DNA from: Hondaea fermentalgiana
Taxonomy: Eukaryota > Sar > Bigyra > Thraustochytrida > Thraustochytriidae
Reading direction: 5' to 3'
DNA: 64,000 nt
Assembly: GCA_014084085.1 (NCBI GenBank)
Contig: NPFB01000074.1
Location: 287,563 to 351,562, forward strand
Shown here in pieces: positions 26,565 to 35,298 of this stretch; within the stretch, counting starts at the first letter, position 1, and every line of letters begins with the position of its first letter. The translations under genes and the position numbers were made by a program. Below the pieces are notes generated by a model that worked only from the letters and a program-made list of their open reading frames with translations, was not told where the DNA came from and did no database searches.

Positions 26565-28241
26565 TTACTGCTCAGGCACAAGCGCCCTCTGAAAAGCAGG
26601 ACTAAGGGTAGCCAGGCGACCGTGACACTCGATGGGCCGAGGACGTTCGCGTGGATCGTGTCGAAGCATCTGCTCTGTTTCACGCAACAGTGCAGCGCCA
26701 AACTCGTCGCCAAACGAGTGCTGAAAGTGAGGAAGGTAGTTTTCGGACTCCTCGCGAATGGATTGGCCAAGCTCAAAACTCGTGAGATAGTCATCGGGCA
26801 GACCGATGCCAGTCTTAGACTCAAAGGCAGCCTTGACATCGTTCTTGTGGATGTGGGGAATATCGATGCCAAGGGCCATCGACACCGTAATGATGCCCAT
26901 CATGTAGAGGTCATAGCTTGAAATATGCACGCGGGTAGGGTCCTGAAAGCAGTTCTCGGGCGGCCTTCGACCAACCCACTTGGGTTTGGGCACGAGCTTT
27001 TGCGTATCATACCAAAAAGCAACAAGTGAGTCCTTGATGGGATCGTCACTGGTGCTGGCCGCCTCGCCGAGCTCATGCACGGTGAGCGGACTGCGCAGTC
27101 CGGAGCCATCGGACATGCGTCCAATGTCGATGGACAGTCCAAAGTCGCTCCAGCGCGACATTGCGTGCGGATTGTTCGCCAGGTCAAGATGGTAGTCAAT
27201 GAGGACGTTATCAGGCTTGACGTCCCGCATGATGACCCCCTGCGTGGAAATGTAGTCCATGCCGCGCAAAAGCTGTAGAACTGTGAGCTGAGCGATGCCT
27301 TGGTTTGCCGTGTCTCCGATCTCAAAGAATTGATGCTCAATGTATTCAGCGAGATCCACACCATAGGGGGAGGGCGTGACGCGACGCAAGAGCAGCCACA
27401 GTCGCTCGTTAGACTCATCGAGTCGATCAAGATAAGTGACGCAGGTCTGGTGCTCATCGTTCTCGGCGAGCGTGCTTGCGATGCGATACTCGTTGATAGC
27501 GCTTGAGCGCTGCGTGGGCTCAATCTGCTTGAGCACGAGCTGGCGCTCGAGCTGCATCGAGATTGCCCCTCTCAAGCGTTGTCCAAATCCTTGGAGTCGG
27601 TTGTCTCTTGGTTCCGCTGTCGTCGTGGCCTCGGCATTTTGCATGGCGCGTTGAAGAGCGTTGGCCATCCGATTAGCGTTGGGATCCTCATCGACGCGGA
27701 TGGCCGAGTAGACGACGCCGGCAGACCCGCGATTCAGGAATTGTACGGGCCTGTAACGTCTCCCTGTGCGTTGCCCACGCAGAACTACCCGTGGTACCTG
27801 CTTGGAGGCCTTTTTGTCACGCGACGAAGATGCGGCGCCTTTGCTGCCTTTACTTTTGGGAAGGCTTCGGCAGAGGTAGCTTTCTGCAATCTCGCACATT
27901 GCTCGGGCCAGGGCGGGGATGTTCGCGAGGAGTTTTTGGCGAAGTTCGTCCCCGATACGAGTATCCGCACGGACAGCTTCTGCGAGAGACCGACCACACA
28001 GCATGGCCTCTGCTAGCGTAGCAAAGCATGGGCCGATCTCGTACAGGCGATCCCAGTTGTGGGCTTCAAGTTTGGTCTGGTACTTGGCGTCGACGAGTTG
28101 CAGCAGGATGTCCTTGTCGGAGAAGTGCTCCGATTTGAACACATGCCGGTTCACGAGAAGGCGGGGGCTGTGAAAGCGCGCGCGCGCGCTCAGCAGCGCG
28201 GCCACTGCTACGACGGCAAATGTCCCCGCTGCGTCTGCCAT
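26565..28241 (-). CDS. Divergent protein kinase with MRD in place of HRD
   Basis: A 558-residue protein from ATG 28241. A hydrophobic segment at residues 6-19 (GTFAVVAVAALLSA) may be a signal anchor. An uncharacterised helical region of ~130 residues follows. The kinase domain starts near 165 with the Gly loop FLNRGSAGVVYSA, the ATP-binding Lys in LVLKQIEP (about 237), the catalytic loop MRDVKPDNVL (Met338, Asp340, Lys342, Asn345), DFG at 366-368 and PPEN for the APE motif. YDLYMMGIITVSMALG is the F helix. The usual HRD His is Met, but Asp, Lys and Asn remain, so activity is plausible. The insert between the Gly loop and the Lys (about 175-230) is long. Its substrate and pathway are unknown. 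A CTAGGCCTAG palindrome lies 144 bp upstream. Confidence 0.78.
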   Translation of the reverse strand: MADAAGTFAVVAVAALLSARARFHSPRLLVNRHVFKSEHFSDKDILLQLVDAKYQTKLEAHNWDRLYEIGPCFATLAEAMLCGRSLAEAVRADTRIGDELRQKLLANIPALARAMCEIAESYLCRSLPKSKGSKGAASSSRDKKASKQVPRVVLRGQRTGRRYRPVQFLNRGSAGVVYSAIRVDEDPNANRMANALQRAMQNAEATTTAEPRDNRLQGFGQRLRGAISMQLERQLVLKQIEPTQRSSAINEYRIASTLAENDEHQTCVTYLDRLDESNERLWLLLRRVTPSPYGVDLAEYIEHQFFEIGDTANQGIAQLTVLQLLRGMDYISTQGVIMRDVKPDNVLIDYHLDLANNPHAMSRWSDFGLSIDIGRMSDGSGLRSPLTVHELGEAASTSDDPIKDSLVAFWYDTQKLVPKPKWVGRRPPENCFQDPTRVHISSYDLYMMGIITVSMALGIDIPHIHKNDVKAAFESKTGIGLPDDYLTSFELGQSIREESENYLPHFQHSFGDEFGAALLRETEQMLRHDPRERPRPIECHGRLATLSPAFQRALVPEQ

Positions 28242-29096
28242 CCTTTCTTTCTCTCACTCTCTCTCGAGCTTGGCCGACCTCGCGTCTGAAAGGAAAAGGA
28301 GAATTCGGGCTCTGCGCACGCGTGTGTAAGAAGTTAAAAATTTCGTATCTTTCACATACGTAGTAGGCCTTCGTAGGGCAATAGCTAGGCCTAGAACAAC
28401 TACCGAGGCGGTGTCGCTCTTGTTGTAACTGTAAAGTCGGAACTGCTCTGTCTTTTCAATGCACGATTTCACATCAAGACGAGCGAGCTAGGCCCATGTC
28501 GAGACTATTACGAAGTAGTTTTCGGGAAAGTCGGACAGTCTCCGATCTCGCAAGACTCATGATTAAGTTTGGTATTGTTCTTTAGGCCCAGCAGTAAAAG
28601 TTTTCACATTTGTCAGCTTGGGGTATAGCCTTTGTCATCAGGCGATAAGGTCTTCGGGTTTTTCCGACGTGTATACTTTCAGGCCTTGGACAGACTGTCA
28701 GACCATTCTGACTGAGTTTCTAGACCGTTTCGACTGACTTTTTTCCTGACCTCTTTGATAGGCTTTCTTGAGGGTGGGCAAGACGAGACCTTAATTAAAA
28801 ATGAACAAGCCGCAGCGCAGAAAATAACTCAGGTCCTCTTCGCGTCAATCAAGGGAACAACTCTTACGTATACCGACCAGCCGAACGCAATTTTTCTGCA
28901 CTTCAAGCGGGCCATGATCACAATTCTAGGGTCCAAAGACATGTGCTTTGACTGGTGAAAAGAGGACGACTTACTCTTGCATTGCGTCGCGCGACATGAC
29001 ACGATATGACATCAGATGGAATAGCCTGACCTGATCAAGAAAAGAGTTTGAAACAACAAATGAAGAGGAAAGAGAAGAGCAAATGCAAAAGACAAT
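28242..29096. other. AT-richer intergenic region upstream of the kinase
   Basis: 855 bp without a credible gene; the 67-codon frame at 28755-28958 has no features. TAGGCC-type motifs cluster at 28364, 28385, 28488 and 28583. Two diverged copies of a ~23-bp unit lie at 28700-28746 (AGACCATTCTGACTGAG and AGACCGTTTCGACTGAC). Base composition is clearly lower in GC than the flanks. Confidence 0.5.
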
Positions 29097-29714
29097 TTAG
29101 CGGTAGCGCTTGAGCTTGAGCGTGTTGCGGCTCTTCCAGTTGGCACGGCGCGAGGAGCCAATGACCTTGTTTGCGCGGTGGCCGCGCTTGCGGAGACCAC
29201 GGTAGGCACGGCCGGCCGAGGTGAGGCCGCGGAGCTCGCGGTGCTTGTGGACGGGGTTGCAGATCCATTGGAGACGAGCATCCTTGCGGATGACGGGGTG
29301 CTGGGGGTCGACGAGGATGACCTCGAAGTACTTGTAGGTGGAGTCGTGGTTCACCCAGTACGAGTTGAGCACACGCAGGTTGCCGCACTTGCGGCCGACG
29401 CGCTCCTCAGCGATAGAGCGGAGGTTGCGGCGCGGCTTGAGCTGCGTAATACCGTGGTGCTTGGGCTTACCGTACACAATACCCTTGGAGGCAGGCCGCT
29501 TGCGGCCACCGCGGCGGACGGCCACGCGGTACACGACGATGCCCTGCTTGGCCTTGTAGCCGAGGCGGTGCGCCTTCTCCGGGCGCGAGGGGCGAGTCAG
29601 CCGCTTGATGCGGTTCTCGTGGCGGTACTGCCACGCCCGCACGCGGAGCAGGAAGCGCATCACATCGCTCTGCTTCTTGCGCCACAGCTCCTCGCAGTAC
29701 TTGTACGCGCCCAT
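29097..29714 (-). CDS. RPL15: 60S ribosomal protein eL15
   Basis: A 205-residue protein from ATG 29714, full length and uninterrupted. It starts [20 protein letters not shown] and contains [60 protein letters not shown] and the basic tail [16 protein letters not shown], all diagnostic of eL15. It is a structural protein of the large cytosolic subunit that binds 28S rRNA near the expansion segments. The frame extends 31 codons upstream, but eL15 always starts with MGAYKY or similar, so 29714 is firm. The 5' flank has a long polypurine tract on the sense strand and a telomere-like AGGGTTAGGG about 300 bp upstream, both of possible regulatory interest. The stop is followed by the intergenic region upstream of which the kinase lies. 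Confidence 0.97.
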   Translation of the reverse strand: MGAYKYCEELWRKKQSDVMRFLLRVRAWQYRHENRIKRLTRPSRPEKAHRLGYKAKQGIVVYRVAVRRGGRKRPASKGIVYGKPKHHGITQLKPRRNLRSIAEERVGRKCGNLRVLNSYWVNHDSTYKYFEVILVDPQHPVIRKDARLQWICNPVHKHRELRGLTSAGRAYRGLRKRGHRANKVIGSSRRANWKSRNTLKLKRYR

Positions 29715-29814
29715 CTTGCCTGATCGCTCGACCTGCCCGCGGACGTCGCTGCCGCTGCTCTGATCTGATCTGATCTGCTGCCCGCCGCTCCCTCCCTTCC
29801 TGGCCACCCCTGCT

Positions 29815-29885
29815 CCCCCTTTCTTTCCCCCTTTCTTTCCCCTTCTTTCCCCCTTTCTTCCCCCTTCCTTCCCCTCCTGCCCCTC
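29815..29885. repeat. CCCTTTCTT-type polypyrimidine tract
   Basis: About 70 nt of nearly pure pyrimidine on the plus strand, built of CCCTTTCTTTCC-like units. It is polypurine on the eL15 sense strand, 100-170 bp upstream of its ATG. Confidence 0.85.
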
Positions 29886-30018
29886 TCTCCGCGCCGCGCA
29901 TTCCGCCAGCCACCCGCTCCCGCCGCGCCGCTTTGCGACCGTACCGGGCGCAAAAGGGACGCCTTTGCGACCGCAGCGGGCGCAAACCGGCCCCGCGCAC
30001 AGGGACTGCGCAACGCTA

Positions 30019-30028
30019 CCCTAACCCT
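30019..30028 (-). promoter_or_regulatory. Telomere-like AGGGTTAGGG motif upstream of eL15
   Basis: CCCTAACCCT on the plus strand. Telomere-like boxes near ribosomal protein genes bind Tbf1/Rap1-type factors in fungi and occur as telo-boxes in plants. Its role here is inference from position only. Confidence 0.3.
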
Positions 30029-30950
30029 GGGCGGATGGGGTGCGCGAAGGGGTGCGCGGGGATGGGGTGTGCGCGGGGACAAGGAGGAGGTGTGTGCTGA
30101 GTTGCCATGGGTGAGGGCCGAGGGCCAGCCAGCAGAAGCTTGACGGAGTGTAGGAGCGCAGCGGCGACTGGGATGGGGGCTCGAAGAGAGGAGGCCGGGA
30201 AACTGGGAGGCTGGAGAGAGAGCGGGCGAGGCGAGAGGAAGAGTATGCGGAAAGAATAGGAAACATGGAGGAAACATTGATCGATTGACAGAGAGGGATG
30301 ATTGACCGTGGAGGAGGAGGATCATGATGATGATGCTGATGCGTAGAATGAAATGGCATGAGCTTGAACTTCGAGCATAGGCCTACACTTTATTTGCGCA
30401 GACAAGCATAAGAAGATCGAGATCTGGAGAAGTCCCGGAATCTTTCCATCCTCATAACGTGGAACTACATTCTACTTGGTTATACGTACCATCATATTTT
30501 ATATTTTTTCCCCAAACGGCAAAGCTCTAGGCCAACCCTACTGGCAACGTTTGCGGCCCACGGCCGTTCACTCGTCTGCGAGCACCGACCACGATTGGGG
30601 CTCTGACTGCAGTTGGGACCCATTGGACGGAGTCTATTTGTGGGAAGAAAAAAAAGAGGAAAAAGGAAAAGAAAAGGAATGGCTTCACATGTTTGCCACG
30701 AGACGGCGCGACATAGCCTGTCGTGCATTGGAGTCTGCCAAACATCGCTCACGTGACTTCTCGTTGACTTATTCTTCCACGTCAACGGCGAATCTCATTC
30801 TTGCGGAAATGCCGCGATCGCTCAAAATCGGGTTGACTGTGAGTGGCCAGTGAAATTCGCGGGACAAACCCAGCCTTGCTCGCTCTTGCTACAGTGAGCC
30901 TATCCTTTATAATAATCAGACCGCCAGTGGGCCTTTGCGAGCTGTAGTGG

Positions 30951-31004
30951 CTAGCTAGTTATGCCTAGCTACATGGCTATAGCGAGCGACATAACTATAG
31001 CTAG
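30951..31004. repeat. Inverted repeat around CTAGCTAGTTATG
   Basis: The left arm CTAGCTAGTTATG (30951-30963) pairs with the right arm CATAACTATAGCTAG (30990-31004), with a TA bulge and a 26-nt loop. No gene overlaps it. Confidence 0.6.
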
Positions 31005-31526
31005 CTACATGTGACCAAGAGCATGAGAAAGACGTCGTGGCCCCATTTCCGCGAAAGATCCCTTCATACTTACCTACTTCATCGGAGTGAGAAAATTTTC
31101 GGCTGGGCATATTTCCGACAGAACCTGTCTTCCGTTGCATGCGAAACAACGTTCGCCGGTCGGGCCCGCCCACCAGCCAGCTCTTTCGCCAGCGATGCCA
31201 GGTCACAATACCAAGCGATGCCAAGCCGAGCCCGGACATGCTGCAAGAGAAGCAAGCCCCCCCCGCAGCTCGCGCGCGGGTGAAAAGAACAAAAGTGCGC
31301 AGGCTCCTTGCATAGCCAGGGCCAAGACGCGAGACCAAAACGAGTCGAAGAGAACGCGGAGAACGTTCCTGTCGTTCTGTTCCAAAACAGCCCAGGGGGG
31401 CGGGGTGCTGGGCTAATTTCCCATCGACTCGACTCGACTCGACTCGACCCGACTCGGCTCGGCTCGAGCAGCGGGCAGACCCTCGTCCCGGCGCGGAGGC
31501 CAGCCTGCCCGCCAGCCTGCCCGCCC

Positions 31527-31626
31527 NNNNNNNNNNNNNNNNNNNNNNNNNNNNNNNNNNNNNNNNNNNNNNNNNNNNNNNNNNNNNNNNNNNNNNNNNN
31601 NNNNNNNNNNNNNNNNNNNNNNNNNN
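31527..31626. other. Scaffold gap of exactly 100 N
   Basis: A round 100-N run is the usual placeholder for a gap of unknown length. It is bordered by GCCTGCCCGCCA repeats on the left, and GACTC repeats lie ~60 bp further left. Confidence 0.95.
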
Positions 31627-32078
31627 ATTACCCCCTTTGCGACTCGCATCGATCGACTGCGAGGTCCTAGATCGCCCTGGTTGCCTCTCCCCTGCCTGCC
31701 TGCCTGTCTGCCTGCCTGTCTTGCTTGCTCCCCAGGCCTGCGACCGCTTTCCACGCCTCGCCAGCAGGCCCCAGTCGTCGCCCTGGGCCTGGCAAGACCG
31801 GCCCATCGCTGGGTTCGGAAAAAACTCACTTCACTACGCGTGACGCCAAGACTGGCACTGTCCGCGGAGCTCGGCTGCCGAGGGTTTCTACTTGCATCGC
31901 TCGCCTCGACCTCACCTTTGGCTGGGCTCTGCTGTGCTGCTCTGTGCCCCGCTCCTGCCGGCCCCGAAACGAAGACAAGCTCTAAAGCGAAGACGATCAT
32001 CTTCTCCCTCTTGAGACCCACGGCGACGGTCATCATTCCACGGCCTTTGCGCCAGCGTCAACGAGGTCGCGCGCGACG

Positions 32079-35030
32079 ATGGCCGTTGCGAGCATGGCGA
32101 CGGACCTGGAGACCGTGGCGTCCGTCGAAGGCGGCGTCCTGTGGAGACATATTTGTGAGTATCTTCCGGAGGATGAGGTCTTCCACACCACGCCTCTGGT
32201 GAGCAGGCTTCTTCTCCAAAGCTTGCAAGGCTTTCCGATTCGCCTTGACGCAGTCTTGGAACATGCCGTATCCGTGCACGCGCTTCGCAGAGATCCGCCC
32301 CACTGGGTTCTCTGGAAACTCTCAGGAATCCGCCTCGATGCAGGTGGCAGTCCTCTCGCCAGCGCTGACCTCCAAGCACTCGATCTTCGCGACCTTGCGG
32401 TGCTCACCATTCAAAACCTCGACCCGGCGCAAGTTGGCGACCTCGGTAGAATCCTGGACACGATCGCAAATTTGCGCATTCTGCAGCTCCACTTTCATGG
32501 TGATCTTCCCGCCGACGAGATCTCCTGCTCGCGGCTCGTCAGTGTAATTCAAGAACGTCTCGCTCGCTTTGAGAGTTTTGAGACAAACCTTCTCGACCTC
32601 CCTGGGCCTTCGCGCGGGATGATTCGTGTCGCGTGGTCTGTTGCCACGTACGAACAACGACGAAACCCAAAGTCGATGCTCGCCGCCATCGAACCTCTGC
32701 TGCACGCGCCACGGCCTCGCAATCCATTTACGGCCAATCAGGAGGCAAGTCTTGGCCTCATTCCAAACCTTAATTTCGTTGACGTTCATGATCAACACAT
32801 TGCCTATCACAAACACGAGCGCGAGATCCTCAATGCATTACTCGAAATGTGTCTCGTTCATGCAAGCTCGCCCGCACACCTTGTCCAGGCTGTGCGCGGG
32901 GGCGCCGATGCTCTTCTCTTTGGCATTCAGCTCGCATTAAACTTCGCAAATGATGAATTGCAAGAGGCTCGCGCTCATGATGTGCAGCACGATCACCTCC
33001 TCGCGTCGAGAAATCTTTCTGAGCAAGAGGAGTTCGCCAACGCGATGGAGAGACAAATCGCCCTCATCAAAGGCCGCTTCAATAACAGTGGCCTCTCGCT
33101 CGATGGCTCCCTGAGCAACAGCATGTCCATGACCATGTCTGCAGATCTCAAGCGCCCGCATCAATCTCTTTCGCAACAATCGCGACCAAGACCGCGCCAT
33201 TCTTTTCGCCCGAATTCATACGAAGGCGCCACGGGCGCGGTGAGGAGCCCGCGCGCCCACGATAGCGTCGAGTCTCAGATTGAAGCGTCGCCTCGCAGCA
33301 CCACCGCTCGCGTCGCCCGCAGTGCTGCTGCTCTAACAACTCGTTCTGTGACAAACGCTGATGCGCAAGTCGCTGCTGCTGCGCCGAGAACACCCATGAG
33401 CGCACGTTGGCCAAGGGCGCCAGCCGAGCCGAGCCCTGGAGGCAGCTATGAAGCGATTGCGGAGCTGAGTGGTGCTGACGAAAATGATTCGCTTGGAGCA
33501 AATCGCGCTGCGCTACGTGTCCAGGTCCCCGCAGACGCAAGACGTGGTCGCGCCCACCTCATCTCTCCGACGTCCGTGTCTTCGATGCCTGCAATAGCAT
33601 CGTCGCCCATGGACTCCTTTCGCATTCCCATGTATGGGCCTGCGAGCTCGCGTTCCTCTTCGCTTAATCGAAGTGTCGCAGCTCTACCTGCGCACCTGCG
33701 TGTGCGAGAATACACTGGGACACTCGTGCACCATCTCTGGCATGCCCTGATGCAACGTCTCCGTCCCTCTGAGATTGATGCAATGGTCCGAGACACGCGC
33801 ACCATCTGCCACTACACGCGTGGAATGCACACGACTGGAGCTATTTCGCTGGTGGTGTCGATTCTCGCGCATCGTGCCGCCCGCGATCGGGACTTCAGAA
33901 ACGACACCTTTCATGCTTGCGAGCTTCTCACGGACTTGGCACAGATCGATCCCAAATTTGACACATATCCCACCACCGCAAGTATTGCCGATCGTCTTTT
34001 GGATGTGATTTGCCCCGAGTCAGCCATCCACGACCCAAATCGACCCCTTGGCGAAAGCCCCATCGACGTTGAGGAGGCCACGACCGTCTGTCGCGCGCTG
34101 TGCCACATCCCACATCTCGTGCTCTCTTCTCGCGCTGCGCTCATGCTCTCCTTTCTCGCGAGTCGTGCGGAGCGCATTCTTCTCGGAGATCCAGAGACGC
34201 CAGAGTTGAGAGATTGCGACCCCAACGAAGAAACGATGGTGCAGCATTGGGCGCAAAATCTCATTCACATCGTACAAACACTTACTTTGCTCATGATTGA
34301 GTGCGACTTCTCCGAGGCGCGCAGCAAGATTCTTGTGCCGCGGACCCTTGCCCTCGTGTTCGAAATCGGTCTTCCCTACCTGGTCGGCCCCCCGGACTTG
34401 GTCCGTGAGATCTCCTTACGAATTCTCGATGGCGTGATCTACTTGTGTGACATTGGCATGGCCGATCTGGCTTCATGCGAGTATCTGGTGAGCTTCATCT
34501 TTGACGTCTTACCAACCCTACCGGACGAGTATATTTTCGAGACACTCGAGGTGGCAACTTCTCTCGTGGCTCAGGACGCGAGTCTTTTAAAAAAGTGGAT
34601 GACCGCGGTAGATGACATTGTACGCGAACCAAATCCAGAGAGTGTGCTGTACCCTGAGCTCGTGACGAAGATCTTTGAGATCATGGGTACTCTCGTCCAG
34701 GATGTCAATTCGGGCTTTGTGACTGCATGCCAGTGTCTCGTTTTTCTCTTCACCACCGCCGAAGACACGGGTATTGATGTAGAGTCGCTCGACATTGTTC
34801 TATATCACTTTCAGGCACTCCTGGAAGATTTTTTCGACGATCTTTCAGTAGATAGTCGAGAGCGACTCTGCGCAGCACTTTCTCGGGCCCTTCTTTCCGT
34901 CGTTCGACTGCTCGATGTTCGCGTTGGCAGCGGTTCACAGGCGCTTTCGCGTCGCATCCATTCTACACTGGCGTGGTGTATGCGCGATACAGATGACCTC
35001 ATGCCCGGATACACGGAACAAGCCGTCTGA
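32079..35030 (+). CDS. F-box-like and alpha-solenoid (ARM-like) protein
   Basis: A 983-residue protein from ATG 32079. Residues ~20-60 (GGVLWRHICEYLPEDEVFHTTPLVSRLLL) resemble an F-box, and LTIQNLDPAQVGDLGRILDTIANLRILQL at ~105-135 resembles a leucine-rich segment. The middle (about 340-545) is Ser/Arg/Ala-rich and disordered. The last ~420 residues are helical and leucine-rich, for example HHLWHALMQRLRPSEIDAMV, ICHYTRGMHTTGAISLVVS and EYIFETLEVATSLVAQD, with the repeat feel of an armadillo or HEAT solenoid. F-box proteins recruit targets to SCF ubiquitin ligases; an SCF adaptor role is possible but not shown. I recognise no closer family. It converges with ALG7, 268 bp between stops. The upstream frame carries no ATG of its own worth preferring. 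Confidence 0.65.
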   Translation: MAVASMATDLETVASVEGGVLWRHICEYLPEDEVFHTTPLVSRLLLQSLQGFPIRLDAVLEHAVSVHALRRDPPHWVLWKLSGIRLDAGGSPLASADLQALDLRDLAVLTIQNLDPAQVGDLGRILDTIANLRILQLHFHGDLPADEISCSRLVSVIQERLARFESFETNLLDLPGPSRGMIRVAWSVATYEQRRNPKSMLAAIEPLLHAPRPRNPFTANQEASLGLIPNLNFVDVHDQHIAYHKHEREILNALLEMCLVHASSPAHLVQAVRGGADALLFGIQLALNFANDELQEARAHDVQHDHLLASRNLSEQEEFANAMERQIALIKGRFNNSGLSLDGSLSNSMSMTMSADLKRPHQSLSQQSRPRPRHSFRPNSYEGATGAVRSPRAHDSVESQIEASPRSTTARVARSAAALTTRSVTNADAQVAAAAPRTPMSARWPRAPAEPSPGGSYEAIAELSGADENDSLGANRAALRVQVPADARRGRAHLISPTSVSSMPAIASSPMDSFRIPMYGPASSRSSSLNRSVAALPAHLRVREYTGTLVHHLWHALMQRLRPSEIDAMVRDTRTICHYTRGMHTTGAISLVVSILAHRAARDRDFRNDTFHACELLTDLAQIDPKFDTYPTTASIADRLLDVICPESAIHDPNRPLGESPIDVEEATTVCRALCHIPHLVLSSRAALMLSFLASRAERILLGDPETPELRDCDPNEETMVQHWAQNLIHIVQTLTLLMIECDFSEARSKILVPRTLALVFEIGLPYLVGPPDLVREISLRILDGVIYLCDIGMADLASCEYLVSFIFDVLPTLPDEYIFETLEVATSLVAQDASLLKKWMTAVDDIVREPNPESVLYPELVTKIFEIMGTLVQDVNSGFVTACQCLVFLFTTAEDTGIDVESLDIVLYHFQALLEDFFDDLSVDSRERLCAALSRALLSVVRLLDVRVGSGSQALSRRIHSTLAWCMRDTDDLMPGYTEQAV

Positions 35031-35298
35031 GTTCCATTACGCTTGTGAATAGTCCGAAGCAAACCTTTCTGACGAATTGTACTCTAAAAAAACTGTATTA
35101 CTATTTTTTTCATTCCTTTCTTGCAATCTTTACGTGTGTATGAATATGTGGGGGGAGGGCGCACAATGCTGTGAAAATGGACTTGTTCACGCTGACAACG
35201 ATGTCAGTGCCTGCAAAGGAAGAAGTCAGCACAAGAATTGCTCAAAGACAAACAAACACAAACACCAAGCATCTCACAAGTAGTACCAAATTGGAGTA

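Larger units (their letters stand above)
29715..32078. other. Long spacer between divergent eL15 and the F-box-like gene, with scaffold gap
   Basis: 2.36 kb including 100 N. No supported gene. Holds the polypyrimidine tract (29815-29885), a telomere-like motif (30019-30028), TAGGCCTA (30378-30385), an inverted repeat (30951-31004), GACTC repeats next to the gap and CCTG repeats after it. The unknown true size of the gap means a gene could be missing. Confidence 0.5.
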
